The notes under the pieces were generated by a model, which was given only the letters and a program-made list of their open reading frames with translations, was not told where the DNA came from and did no database searches. A DNA stretch of 64,000 nt from Candidatus Harpocratesius repetitus (GTDB lineage Archaea; Asgardarchaeota; Lokiarchaeia; Sigyniarchaeales; Promethearchaeaceae): positions 620,001-684,000 of the forward strand of contig JAIZWK010000001.1 of the NCBI GenBank assembly GCA_021498095.1, read 5' to 3'. The translations under genes and the position numbers were made by a program. Below are positions 27,056-36,467 of the stretch, in pieces (positions within the stretch are counted from its first letter, which is position 1; each line of letters begins with the position of its first letter).

Positions 27056-27153
27056 TAATAATTCAACTTATCAATAAATAATTGCGGAAAAAAAAAATTA
27101 AGAAAAAGAAAGAAAATAGGAGCATTACAATAATAAAATATTATCAGATATAA

Positions 27154-28647
27154 TTAGAGTTCTTGATTTTCTTCATCTGATGAACTTCCAAAAGAAAAGA
27201 ATCTATTCCATTTTCCCTTGACCTTTTTACTGGCATTTGCGATTTTTTTTTCTACTTTTTTGATCCCTGCTTCATATACTTCGAGAACAGCACCTACTTT
27301 TCCTTCATCAGAGACTCGAAAAAGATCACCGAACATTTTTAGAACATGTCGCACAGAATATCGATTTATAACCATATTTCGGAACTTTGAGCTTGTTTGA
27401 AACGCAATCATAGTTCCTAACATCCAAAGTAAGGCAATACCTAAAAATGTTCGATTGTAAGTGACGTTTAATGGAGTGACTCGGTTTGGATCTGAAAGAA
27501 TTTGAATAATTACTATTGGTGAATCTAAATAAGAATCCATGTAAACGGCTTGATATCCAAGAGCTAACCCCAATACACCTAATATTAATCCTTTTTCGCT
27601 AATAGTTCTCTTTAACCAACGCATGAAACCTGTATTACGCTGAAATATAAAAGATTTTTGAACATCTTTTTCATCTCCGATATTGTCAATTTTCTTTGAT
27701 AATGTGTTCATAATAAAGAAAGAGTTTAATGCAAGTAAAATGATATCAACAGTTAAATTCGTTATATTTCCTCCAGTGTCAAAAGATTGTGAGAGACGAT
27801 AAATTAAATATAGATTATAAAAACCTAGTATCTGATTAAAATTCATAATCGCGATTTTTTCTGTTTGTTCTTGAAAAGAATCCTTTTTATAAAATTTAGG
27901 GAGACGATAAAAGCGAAGGATCAAAATACAAGTAATAAATATCCCCATTACTGCTAGAATCTGAGCATCTAACGAATTTTGGATGAAAATATAAAGATAC
28001 ATCGGAATAGCAACTATTGCCCCTAATCGGACGATACCTTGAAATAATAATCGGTTTGGAGATTTTCCCAAACTAATAAAACGATAGGCAAAAGAAGTTT
28101 GAAAATTCCAAATGATGGAAAACATGGATATACTACTTATAATTACGTAAATTAGAAAATAAAATATTTTTAGCCACTGTAAAAATATTGAATTGTAATT
28201 TGGAACCCAAATACTTGGAAATAACCCTGCAAAGAAAAATGTCATTATTAGTGCCAAAACCATCAAAGTGATGGTGAAAATATTTAAAAATCGTCGATTA
28301 TGGGACAAACCACCTACTAAACCTCCGATTATTAAGGCTGCTGCCGTGATTAAACAAAGGAAGATTACTGTTTTTACTATTTTGATTGCTGTTATGTAAT
28401 TCAATGCGTAAAGGATACTGATGATAATGGAACTAGCCATGATTCCAACAGTCCAATAAAAGAAAAAGATATATTGTCGCTCGGTTAGGCGTTTATAACC
28501 TTGACTTAAAAATTTTTTAGCATAACCGAATAATGCTCTTTCAATGTATGCCTTTTTCTCAACTACTTCTATTTTTTCTGATATATTAGGTTGTTCATCC
28601 ATGGATTCTTGGTTTTCACTCTCAATTTCATTTTCATTTTTCGCCAT
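27154..28647 (-). CDS. Polytopic membrane protein of unknown function
   Basis: About 497 residues with a 30-residue acidic cytosolic leader (glutamate-rich) and roughly ten hydrophobic segments between about 60 and 430, for example FFYWTVGIMASSIIISILYAL, VIFLCLITAAALIIGG and IFTITLMVLALIMTFFFAG (each shown within itself). A cytosolic C-terminal tail of about 75 residues is basic then acidic. I do not recognise a transporter motif. The ATG at 28647 has AAGGT eight bases upstream; the longer GTG start would add a stretch of phenylalanines. Divergent from the repeat-protein gene at 28815. Confidence 0.65.
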   Translation of the reverse strand: MAKNENEIESENQESMDEQPNISEKIEVVEKKAYIERALFGYAKKFLSQGYKRLTERQYIFFFYWTVGIMASSIIISILYALNYITAIKIVKTVIFLCLITAAALIIGGLVGGLSHNRRFLNIFTITLMVLALIMTFFFAGLFPSIWVPNYNSIFLQWLKIFYFLIYVIISSISMFSIIWNFQTSFAYRFISLGKSPNRLLFQGIVRLGAIVAIPMYLYIFIQNSLDAQILAVMGIFITCILILRFYRLPKFYKKDSFQEQTEKIAIMNFNQILGFYNLYLIYRLSQSFDTGGNITNLTVDIILLALNSFFIMNTLSKKIDNIGDEKDVQKSFIFQRNTGFMRWLKRTISEKGLILGVLGLALGYQAVYMDSYLDSPIVIIQILSDPNRVTPLNVTYNRTFLGIALLWMLGTMIAFQTSSKFRNMVINRYSVRHVLKMFGDLFRVSDEGKVGAVLEVYEAGIKKVEKKIANASKKVKGKWNRFFSFGSSSDEENQEL

Positions 28648-28814
28648 AATTCTAACCTTGAAAAAAAAATATACGTTCACCTACAAAAATATTTGGTTAA
28701 ATAATATAGTAAAAGAAAAAACTATCACTTTTCACTATAAGCAATATAAAGCTTGAGTAAAAATTATATCTGTATCTTGATTAGACCTTTATAATAAAGG
28801 AGGTTTTTTTAATA

Positions 28815-30158
28815 ATGGGAAATGAAATTGTAAAACAAGCAAAAGCCTTGAATAAAATGGGCGATAAAATGTTTAAAAAGAAACAATATAATGATGCTAT
28901 TCAATATTATATTGAGTCTGTAAAACTAATGAAATCTATTAACAATACCAAAATGGCAGAGAAATATCAAAAAGAATTAGATGCAGCAATTGGAAAAAAA
29001 GCAGAAGAACTAAACAATGAAGGCGATGCTGCACTAAAAAATAAAGATTATGAAAAAGCTATTGAAATATATGAAAAAGCTTGGAAAATGTTACAAAAAG
29101 CAGGAGAAAAATGGATTAAGAAGAAGGGAAATGAATTTCAGAAAGAATTGAATAAAAGTAAAATTCAATATGCTGAACAAGTCTTAAAACCTGCTGCTGA
29201 ATCGGCTGTGAAAGAAAAGAATTGGGAAAGTGCTGTTTCTCAATATAAGCAAATCTTAAAATTGATTCCTGAAAGTGTAGATGCAAAGAAAAATAAAATG
29301 CTTTTGCATGATCTATCAACAGTCTATGAAAGATGGGCGGATGAAGTAAATGCTAAAGGGGATGCACAGTATAAATCTAAAGATTATGAAGCTGCAATTG
29401 AATCTTATGCAAAATCTGTAAGATTAATTGAACAATCAGATAATCAAAAGAAGAAGAAGAATTTTAGAAAGGAGCTTTCTAAAGCATTTCAAGAACATGC
29501 CCAAGAAGTGAATAATGTGGGAGATCGTTTATGGAAAGAAAAGAATTTTGCTAAAGCTGCTGATATTTATGCTCAAAGTGTAAAAATTGCAAAAGAAGCA
29601 GGAAATGAGAAGTTAATCGAACGATTTTCCAAAGAGATGTTCAAAGCTTATAGTGAGTATGCAAAACAAATAAATAATCAAGGGGATAAACTGTTTAAAG
29701 AGAAAAAATGGGAAGAAGCTGCAGATATATATGTAAAATCAGTAGAAGTTGCAAGAGAGTCGAATAATCCAAAATTAATTAAAAATTTTACTAAAGAATA
29801 CGAAAAAGCTTTGGAAAAATGGGCGCGAGAAATAAATTCATTAGGCGATGCAGCAATGAAAGAGAAAAAATTTGATGAAGCAATGAAAAAATACCAAGAA
29901 TCTGTGGCTATTATTACTCGCACCGGAAATAAAGGATTGATTAAAAATTTCACATCTGAATATCATAATGCTTGTATTAAACTTGCTGATGAAATAAACC
30001 ACAGTGGAGATGAAAAATACAAGGCAGGAGACTATGAAGCTGCTTTTAAATTATATGATAAATCAGTTCAATTAGCTGAAATCGCCGAAAATCCTTCTAA
30101 AGTTAAAAAATACGGGAAAGAACGAAATAAAGCACTTCAAAAAATGAATACAGATTAG
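28815..30158 (+). CDS. Eight-unit TPR-like repeat protein
   Basis: 447 residues built almost entirely of eight repeats of about 54 residues. The consensus is A-x-E-I/V-N-x-x-G-D-x-x-x-K-x-K-x-Y/F-x-x-A-x-x-x-Y-x-x-S-V, then a helix ending K-E-x-x-K-A. The A-x2-Y pattern is TPR-like, but the unit is 20 residues longer than a 34-residue TPR, so a third helix per unit is likely. There is no signal or membrane segment. A strong AAAGGAGGT precedes the ATG. Such solenoids usually hold protein partners. Divergent from the membrane protein gene, which could be its partner. Confidence 0.75.
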   Translation: MGNEIVKQAKALNKMGDKMFKKKQYNDAIQYYIESVKLMKSINNTKMAEKYQKELDAAIGKKAEELNNEGDAALKNKDYEKAIEIYEKAWKMLQKAGEKWIKKKGNEFQKELNKSKIQYAEQVLKPAAESAVKEKNWESAVSQYKQILKLIPESVDAKKNKMLLHDLSTVYERWADEVNAKGDAQYKSKDYEAAIESYAKSVRLIEQSDNQKKKKNFRKELSKAFQEHAQEVNNVGDRLWKEKNFAKAADIYAQSVKIAKEAGNEKLIERFSKEMFKAYSEYAKQINNQGDKLFKEKKWEEAADIYVKSVEVARESNNPKLIKNFTKEYEKALEKWAREINSLGDAAMKEKKFDEAMKKYQESVAIITRTGNKGLIKNFTSEYHNACIKLADEINHSGDEKYKAGDYEAAFKLYDKSVQLAEIAENPSKVKKYGKERNKALQKMNTD

Positions 30159-30218
30159 AAAAATAGTTATTCTCTTTTTTTCTCGAATATTTTTCTAATT
30201 GATATCAAATTTTATTAA

Positions 30219-30719
30219 TTATAAATACTGCCTCAAACTTTCACCAAATTTTTTCGCGCGATCTAAGTCTTCTGAATTTGGATGGCCAAGCGCTCCTTTT
30301 GGAGGTTTATTCTTATTTATACGCACTTCTCCTAAGGTGTAAAAACGATTTTCTAAAATATTCACATTATTTTTTTTCCTCAAGAGCTTTTCCATACGAC
30401 TAAACATCACATTTTTGATTTGAAGTGGATGTTCCTTATCAGAGGTAGGATCTATATCTTCTGGCGCGCCACTGGTAAAAAAAAGTGCAACTTTCTTCCC
30501 AGAAATTTTTTTTTTATATAGTTTTTTCATGTAACGCCAGCCTGAAAAACTGATATGCCCAGCTAGTACCCAAGAGCCAACAACCACCAAATCATAATTT
30601 TGGAGATTTGGAATATTATTGTGATTAAAACAATCTGCTTCTAAACCTTCTGCAATTTTTTTGGCAACTTTTTCAGTATTTCCAGTCCGGGAGTTATATA
30701 AAACAACTGCTTTTTTCAT
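30219..30719 (-). CDS. Flavodoxin-like protein
   Basis: About 166 residues opening AVVLYNSRTGNTEKVAKKIAEGL, the FMN phosphate loop (S-R-T-G-N-T) of flavodoxins, followed by YDLVVVGSWVLAGHISFSG and VALFFTSGAPED. It would carry electrons using FMN or act as a small flavodoxin-type reductase. ATG at 30719 gives the natural flavodoxin N-terminus; a TTG nine codons earlier is possible. The gene stands alone between divergent and convergent neighbours. Confidence 0.82.
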   Translation of the reverse strand: MKKAVVLYNSRTGNTEKVAKKIAEGLEADCFNHNNIPNLQNYDLVVVGSWVLAGHISFSGWRYMKKLYKKKISGKKVALFFTSGAPEDIDPTSDKEHPLQIKNVMFSRMEKLLRKKNNVNILENRFYTLGEVRINKNKPPKGALGHPNSEDLDRAKKFGESLRQYL

Positions 30720-30860
30720 ATTTTTTAGTAATGTATTATTGTTCAAATTTCATTTAGGGGCCAATTCTTGAAATATTGAGTTGTGATTTCTTCCTATTTC
30801 ACTATTTTTACAAATATAAAAACAAAGTATTTTATATAATGATTTGCCAAAATTTGATAT

Positions 30861-31310
30861 ATGAGTAATAGTGATAATTCATATTCGCATTCAACACGAT
30901 TTCTTTCTAAACAAGCAGTTATCCCTATTTATGTGCCAAAAAAACTCCAAAATTCCGAGAATAAGAAAAAACTTCTATTTAAACAGGTCCATAGGCACTC
31001 CAATTTTTACGAATTTCATTTTGTTTATTCAGTAGATGAACTTCAAAAAGAACTTGTCACCTATCAAAGTTCAATGGTACTAATTCATAATTCTTTATCT
31101 CGCCGTGAAATTGATTCTCTATTGAAAAACCTTCAAAAATTCCCAATTCATCCTAAAATATTTATGATTGTAGATACTGGGCCATCAGATCTTGTTACTT
31201 ATTATCTTTTTCATGGCATTACAGCTGCAATTGAGATTCCTTTTAGTGCAAATGATCTTGATCTTCTATTTCATGCTCACATAAATAATTGTATTTATGA
31301 ATTAGAGTGA
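30861..31310 (+). CDS. Degenerate receiver-like protein
   Basis: 149 residues. The second half has the strand order of a response-regulator receiver: SSMVLIHNSLS (where the phospho-acceptor aspartate normally ends strand 3, here replaced by His/Asn), PKIFMIVDTG (strand 4), then a helix and AAIEIPFSANDLDLL, which mirrors the usual Y-L-x-K-P-F-x-x-x-E-L but lacks the lysine. If the fold is right, it cannot be phosphorylated in the standard way. The first 30 residues are polar. No histidine kinase lies nearby. Fold inferred from pattern only. Confidence 0.45.
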   Translation: MSNSDNSYSHSTRFLSKQAVIPIYVPKKLQNSENKKKLLFKQVHRHSNFYEFHFVYSVDELQKELVTYQSSMVLIHNSLSRREIDSLLKNLQKFPIHPKIFMIVDTGPSDLVTYYLFHGITAAIEIPFSANDLDLLFHAHINNCIYELE

Positions 31311-31321
31311 TACAAAAATAT

Positions 31322-31390
31322 TTAATGTAAAAAAAGCACTTCACCACCAGCAACTTCAGTTATCTTATGATCTCTTAAATATTGAATTAA
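31322..31390 (-). pseudogene. Possible remnant of a coding 3' end
   Basis: Just past the secernin stop, another minus-strand frame reads 22 residues (LIQYLRDHKITEVAGGEVLF and two more) to a stop, with no start codon. It looks more protein-like than the AT-rich spacer around it. It could be a relic of a gene end or chance. Weak evidence. Confidence 0.2.
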
Positions 31391-32811
31391 TTATCACTAA
31401 TTCCATTCATTTTATTGTATTTTTTCCAATACAACCGTAATTTAAGGTTAAATCGATCATAGGGATGACTCTGACTTTCTTTTTCCCATTGATCAAGAAG
31501 AGCTTCGACTTTTTTAAAGTATTTCTCAATTTCATCTGGAGAAGCTGAACTCCCTTGAGAATACAAACCCAAAAGATGTTCAAGCATATCATTTTCATAT
31601 TTTCCAATTTGATTAGCAATTATTGGATGCATTTTTTGATATTTAAGCACAATTTGTCTGTGTAACTTTTCACTTTTCCACCAAAAACTCTCTGAATTGT
31701 ATTTTTCCCGGCCAGGATGATTACTGTATTCTTTTGGAAGCCCATCCGGATTAATAGTCACAGGAAAATATGGCGATATGCACGGATTTGATGCACCTGT
31801 AGTAAGAATTAAAGGTTGGGGGTTAAACACATCAACTACCATCGAATTAACCGATTGTGTTGCTCGTGTTAGGTTATTCGTCGCGTGAGCGCAAACAGTC
31901 ATTCTTAATCCTTTCATTGGAATCCATTTATCAGAAAAATCGATAAGTTTCTCCTCTTCTATGTTGAGATCCTTAGAAGTATTACTTATATTGGGATGAT
32001 TTATATGAGTTCTAAGAATTTGCATGAAATCTCTAATTGTAAGTTGTCCTTCTTTTGCCTGTAATTGTTTTCGAGTGCATTCTTCTCTTTTCTTGGCTCG
32101 TGCTCCCCACGTGATAATTTTGTCGGAATAACATTTATAGAAATTAAAATCTGCTTCTGAATCACACCATCCCTGTTGAACTGCATATTCAACCAAGTTT
32201 TCTGAGCACTGATCATAGTCTTTTTCTAGTGATATGCTATTTGAAATTGACCATACGCCTTTAATTTTTTTCCACGCCCATTCCTTTGCAACAGTTTCCA
32301 ATACATATGCCTCTTTTGGATCACCAATAAGAAAGCTATTCATATATTGGAGTTTATGTCGATATCCACACATTCCTCCTTGATCATATTTTTCAAGAAG
32401 TTGAATGATGATTTCCAGTGCTTCTCGTGCTGAATTGCTGATTTCTAAAGCAATTCGAAGCATGTCCATTCCAGTTAGCCCTGTTTTGGCGGGTTTTACC
32501 TTAGTCATTAAAGCTTCATTTCCAATTACTACTCCATGATCGTTTATTCCCATTTCGCCGCCGAACATCCAAAATGGTTGTGAAAGTAAAATTCCATGTG
32601 TTTTAATGGAACTCTGATTAGAATTTTGGATTGCTAGTGAGGGTGGAACAATTGAAATATACGTGCATTTAATCTTTTCATCAATTTTTAATTCTTTGGG
32701 TGGATAGTAAACCAAATTCTGAACTTCATCGGGTTCCCGATCTGAATTTTTCCCAAATAAAAGCCGATTTTGTTTTGTGGCTTCAGGTGCCGCAATAATT
32801 GTATCACACAT
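31387..32811 (-). CDS. Secernin/C69-type Ntn hydrolase
   Basis: A 474-residue member of the dipeptidase/secernin family. The second residue is cysteine (M-C-D-T), the expected N-terminal nucleophile after Met removal, followed by RLLFGKNSDREPDEVQ, GGEMGINDHGVVIGNEA and SFLIGDPKEAYVLETV, which fit the family core. The start ATG has GGAAAAATT directly upstream and gives the required Cys2. No signal peptide, so intracellular. The precise peptide or amide substrate cannot be read from the sequence. Confidence 0.85.
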   Translation of the reverse strand: MCDTIIAAPEATKQNRLLFGKNSDREPDEVQNLVYYPPKELKIDEKIKCTYISIVPPSLAIQNSNQSSIKTHGILLSQPFWMFGGEMGINDHGVVIGNEALMTKVKPAKTGLTGMDMLRIALEISNSAREALEIIIQLLEKYDQGGMCGYRHKLQYMNSFLIGDPKEAYVLETVAKEWAWKKIKGVWSISNSISLEKDYDQCSENLVEYAVQQGWCDSEADFNFYKCYSDKIITWGARAKKREECTRKQLQAKEGQLTIRDFMQILRTHINHPNISNTSKDLNIEEEKLIDFSDKWIPMKGLRMTVCAHATNNLTRATQSVNSMVVDVFNPQPLILTTGASNPCISPYFPVTINPDGLPKEYSNHPGREKYNSESFWWKSEKLHRQIVLKYQKMHPIIANQIGKYENDMLEHLLGLYSQGSSASPDEIEKYFKKVEALLDQWEKESQSHPYDRFNLKLRLYWKKYNKMNGISDN

Positions 32812-33021
32812 AATTTTTCCCTATTTCTTTTGTTTGTTGAGTTTAGATTTTATTAATTATTTAATTTATCAAAAATTACAGCATTAGAGTATCAAATCAA
32901 AAAAGATTCAAAAAAAGTAATTTAGTAATCAATTTATTGATTATTTAGCAATTTTCTTATTGATTATAATTATTTACCCATTTAAATTGTAATATATATC
33001 TTAGATCTCATCTAATCCATT

Positions 33022-33471
33022 TTAATAAATTTTTGAACATTCTTTATCGATTTCAGTTAAAATTTCTCTAAAATCAGACCACCAGATTTCTCCCCGTTGC
33101 CCTGTCAGCATACTATCTAATTTACGACTATTTAAGCAAAATATTTCGTCCTTCAATTTTTTTACCTTTTCTGCCCACAAAGCCGAGTAAACTTGACTTT
33201 TGGACACTTTTGCCTTTTTTTCACGCATATCCCAATCCCATTCAGGATGTTTATTCCCCAGTTTCTCCATCTTTTCTGCTTTCTTCTTTTCAGCTGCTGT
33301 AGCAATTTCCTTACAATCTAATGTTACTTGAAATGGCTGTTTTTTCCCATATTTACATTTCCCTTGATATTCGCACGACACGCAATACTCTTGAAAGGAA
33401 ATTACAAACTCTTCCAACCCGGTGATATTAAAGATTAACTTTCCCATGTTCTTAGTGTAATTAACGCCCAT
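33022..33471 (-). CDS. Hypothetical cysteine-containing protein
   Basis: 149 residues, unrecognised. An early cluster C-V-S-C with C-K-Y-G-K-K after five residues could bind zinc or iron; the rest is charged helix, including KKKAEKMEKLGNKHPEWDWD and a tail ending with another cysteine. It starts seven bases after the TraB stop on the same strand, so the two are probably co-translated. A second in-frame ATG is eight codons in. No function is assigned. Confidence 0.5.
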   Translation of the reverse strand: MGVNYTKNMGKLIFNITGLEEFVISFQEYCVSCEYQGKCKYGKKQPFQVTLDCKEIATAAEKKKAEKMEKLGNKHPEWDWDMREKKAKVSKSQVYSALWAEKVKKLKDEIFCLNSRKLDSMLTGQRGEIWWSDFREILTEIDKECSKIY

Positions 33472-33478
33472 GGGATTA

Positions 33479-34483
33479 TTATATGTTTTGATTTTCCTTT
33501 GGATTTACATTTTGCAAATCACTTAGAAGTTCAATAATACCTGGAACGTGAAATGCGCCGCAAATAACCAAAATTCGATTGTCAGGAAATTTTTTGTGAT
33601 ATTGACCGATTTGTGCAACCATATATGAATTTCTATCAGTAATAAGGATTTGCGTTAACTGAGGGAATTCCTTTTCAAATTCTGCCAGTAATTGTCTCAT
33701 CCCTTCCTCATCTTCTAAAAGAGCAAAAAGCTCTTCCAATTCAGAGCGTGTTGTAGGCATCTCTTCTTCTTCTAAAGCATGTATCAAAACTGATGATTCA
33801 GACTTATTTGTTAACTGATTTCCTAATTCTGAAATTTTAAGCATTAACTCAGATATGGGAAGATCAATTAGTTTAACTGGGATTTGATTAGATTGTACGA
33901 TATCTATAGCCGTTAAGATTTCTTCCCCTGGCATTATCTGCATAATCTGACCAAATTGCTGTTGGATTTGTTCTAATGTGGTGAAAAAAGCGTCATTCTC
34001 TAGATTTTTAGATATTAGATTCAATTTTTTCTTATTTCTTGAGTTCTGCTCTAATTCTTTATCTAATTCCATCTTTGTTTCTTTATCTAATTCGTTCCCT
34101 AATCCTATCTCAAACTTTTTCCCTAATTCTTTCTTTGATTCTTTTTTCGAACCTTTTTCTTGATCTTTTTGAGATTCAACTTTTTTTTCCTTTTTTTTAT
34201 TTTTAATCAATTTTGCATTAACAGATTCTATCTGTACTCCCTTTTTAATTGTTGAATTTTGATTTATATTCACGGTTCTTTTAATAACTTTAGAGTCTGA
34301 TCGAATAGTTTGTCGATTTTTTTGGATTAAAGTTAAACGATCTTCATCTAATTCGACCATGACTATATCTGGATGAATCTCGCTAATTGTTCTCTCCACC
34401 ATCTCTCGGCTTGAATGAGCCAAATGATTTGTCCCTAATATATAAATGGTTTGATCTATGCACCGAATTTTATTTACTGCCAT
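33479..34483 (-). CDS. TraB/PrgY-family protein with charged insertion
   Basis: The ends match the TraB domain: IRCIDQTIYILGTNHLAHSS with VERTISEIHPDIVMVELDEDRL at the start, and IGQYHKKFPDNRILVICGAFHVPGI at the end. The G-T-x-H and G-x-x-H elements probably form the metal site of this hydrolase-like fold. Between about residues 75 and 165 sits a low-complexity K/E-rich insertion with repeated E-L-x-K-E units. Archaeal relatives are often membrane-anchored; here I see no clear membrane helix. Function of the family is unsettled. Confidence 0.75.
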   Translation of the reverse strand: MAVNKIRCIDQTIYILGTNHLAHSSREMVERTISEIHPDIVMVELDEDRLTLIQKNRQTIRSDSKVIKRTVNINQNSTIKKGVQIESVNAKLIKNKKKEKKVESQKDQEKGSKKESKKELGKKFEIGLGNELDKETKMELDKELEQNSRNKKKLNLISKNLENDAFFTTLEQIQQQFGQIMQIMPGEEILTAIDIVQSNQIPVKLIDLPISELMLKISELGNQLTNKSESSVLIHALEEEEMPTTRSELEELFALLEDEEGMRQLLAEFEKEFPQLTQILITDRNSYMVAQIGQYHKKFPDNRILVICGAFHVPGIIELLSDLQNVNPKENQNI

Positions 34484-34680
34484 GAATTTTCACTATTACA
34501 CTCTTACACTTATTTTCAATGTAGTATCTTTTTCATTTTCACTAAAATTACTATTAGAAATGAAATGACGAAAGAAATGGAATAACGATGGAAAAAAGTA
34601 ATAAAAATTTTTAAATAAAATTGCATATCATATAATTATTTTAAATGCTATAATTAATTTAGAGCATTGGCTCGATCATT

Positions 34681-35307
34681 TCACTTTATTCGATTCAAAA
34701 CCAAATCCAAAATCATCCGCGCTACATTGTCGTTATATTCTTTAAAACCTTCCTTCTCAATAGCACAAGTTTGGAAAAATTCCTTGACAGTAATTCGTCG
34801 CTTTTTGAAATATTCTGTAATTTTTTCTTTAATTTCAGCGATTTTGGCTTCTTTTTCATCCTCACTGCCTTCCATCAAATCATATTTATTCAAACAAATA
34901 TAAATCGTCTTAGGCATGTATCGAATTAAATCATAGAGCTTAAATTGTTCTTTTAATGGTTGATCTAAGGCAAATAGGCCGACTATTTGGCGGGCAATCC
35001 GGGAAATTGTGATAATTCCCATACGAATTACTGCTCGATCTCGATCGCCGCCAGGTGCAAACAGTGTATGAGATGTCCCCGTTTTTTCTTCAACAAAAAC
35101 TACTTTATTTGGGGTGATAGTTTTGGTAAAACCCTCTCCATCTTCAACTTCAATAGCACTTTCGCCTTTAAAATCTTGTTTCTCTATTCGACACTCTACA
35201 CCGCCCTTGATCTTCCCTATCTTGGCTTTTTCAACATAATCCACAAACATCTGCAAGACCGTTGTTTTACCAACGTTCATCGCACCCATTAATCCCAGAA
35301 TTGCCAT
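34681..35307 (-). CDS. Small GTPase-like P-loop protein
   Basis: 208 residues. The P-loop is GAMNVGKTT at residue 8, a switch-II-like TLFAPGGDRDR replaces the usual D-x-x-G, and NKYDL is the G4 guanine-specificity motif; TCAIE near the end may be G5. The A-P-G form of switch II is typical of the COG2229/MglA-like bacterial and archaeal GTPases, not Ras. GGGGAA precedes the ATG. Roadblock proteins (8896, 54324) are common partners of such GTPases, but none is adjacent. The TraB gene follows after a 197-base gap, so co-transcription is uncertain. Confidence 0.75.
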   Translation of the reverse strand: MAILGLMGAMNVGKTTVLQMFVDYVEKAKIGKIKGGVECRIEKQDFKGESAIEVEDGEGFTKTITPNKVVFVEEKTGTSHTLFAPGGDRDRAVIRMGIITISRIARQIVGLFALDQPLKEQFKLYDLIRYMPKTIYICLNKYDLMEGSEDEKEAKIAEIKEKITEYFKKRRITVKEFFQTCAIEKEGFKEYNDNVARMILDLVLNRIK

Positions 35308-35436
35308 TAGTTATTCCCCATTCTTACTGCTTTACACAGTACGTTTTTTTTTATTTATATAGATCAATTATTTCGCTTTGTTTAATATTTTTCCATGCGA
35401 TGAACACTTGAAAAATAACTAATCTACTATGTATAA

Positions 35437-35790
35437 TTATGAAATTTCTAATATTTTCTCAAAGGTTTGCCGGACTATGGTTAAATTTTTGCGGATTTTC
35501 TGCTCTGACCATAAATTTTCCTCCATACAACATTTAAATTGAGCAAGCAATTTGTCCAATTCAATATTCCGTTGAGTTGGTTTAATTTTTAATAAATCAT
35601 GCAGAGCAACTCCCTTCTGTTCTTCCCATTTTACAATAGCAGTTAGTCCCATATCGTTAATAGCAGCGCGACATAGGTTTGATTCTTTACTTAATCGTTC
35701 AATCATATGTTGAAATGCCACTATTTTATCTGGACTTGAAGATATAAAGGCGTTAATTTCTCTTAGTTTCAATTTCGAAGCACTTTTCAT
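35437..35790 (-). CDS. Hypothetical helical protein
   Basis: 117 residues, mostly helical, with no recognised motif (for example IVAFQHMIERLSKESNLCRA and ELDKLLAQFKCCMEE). The ribosome site GAGGGT before the ATG supports translation. It lies upstream of the small GTPase on the same strand, 129 bases apart, so it may be a partner or effector; that is only positional inference. Confidence 0.5.
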   Translation of the reverse strand: MKSASKLKLREINAFISSSPDKIVAFQHMIERLSKESNLCRAAINDMGLTAIVKWEEQKGVALHDLLKIKPTQRNIELDKLLAQFKCCMEENLWSEQKIRKNLTIVRQTFEKILEIS

Positions 35791-36181
35791 TTCTATACCC
35801 TCATTAAGTCACTTCACACACATAAATGTGTCGGAAACTGTCGTTGAAATCTGTCAGCATTCATTAAATCTATATTTTAAATAGCTTAATTAAATTCATT
35901 TTTCATTCTTTCATTTCTTGTATCTTTTTTTATCGTTCACTTTACTATTCATTCTATCATCTTAGGGTTCTATTTGCTCATGAGTTTCTTTTTCATTATC
36001 CCTCTCGCTAATCTGCATACCCCCATCTTTGGGTTTCCTTTTAAAGTTTATGGCACTTCCGTTAGGCCCATGCTCGAATTAGTTACATTTTTATTAAATC
36101 CCGCATGTATCTCATTTGTAGTGAAGTAAAACCTTCTTTCGATCTTTCGAAGTGTATTTGCTCACGAAATTAGCACCCTAT
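35791..36181. other. 391-base gap before tRNA-Ile
   Basis: T-rich on the plus strand, and its middle (36000-36080) is more GC-rich than typical spacers here. A plus-strand frame from ATG 35980 to TAA 36129 would encode 49 residues (FPFKVYGTSVRPMLELVT in its middle), but the ribosome site is weak and the composition is driven by pyrimidines. No tRNA or C/D pattern was found. Unannotated RNA or spurious ORF are both possible. Confidence 0.2.
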
Positions 36182-36311
36182 GGGAGATTAGCTTAGCCTG
36201 GTCGAGCGCTGCCCTGATAGCGTCAAAATTTGAAGAGATCGGATTTTAATCTGATTAGAAATCTTGACTTCTGACAGGCAGAGGTCGGGTGTTCGAAGCA
36301 CCCATCTCCCA
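36182..36311 (+). tRNA. tRNA-Ile (anticodon GAT) with canonical intron
   Basis: GGGAGAT (36182-36188) pairs fully with ATCTCCC (36304-36310), discriminator A at 36311, CCA not encoded. The anticodon stem CTGCC (36209-36213) pairs with GGCAG (36277-36281); anticodon GAT is at 36216-36218. The T arm is GGGTG-TTCGAAG-CACCC. A 56-base intron (36220-36275) interrupts after position 37, the standard archaeal site; GTCAA and TTGAC near its ends can pair to form the central helix. Processing would need the archaeal splicing endonuclease. Confidence 0.92.
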
Positions 36312-36467
36312 CTATATCTAATACTATATATTTTCAAGATCTTGCTTTGTATTTTCATGATTTTACATTATAATAATCGGATTTTAACTGATTGGATACT
36401 TCTATATAAATAAAGGATTAAAAGAATTTTAAAAAAAAAGTTATTTGATTTTGAAAAATTCTAAGAT

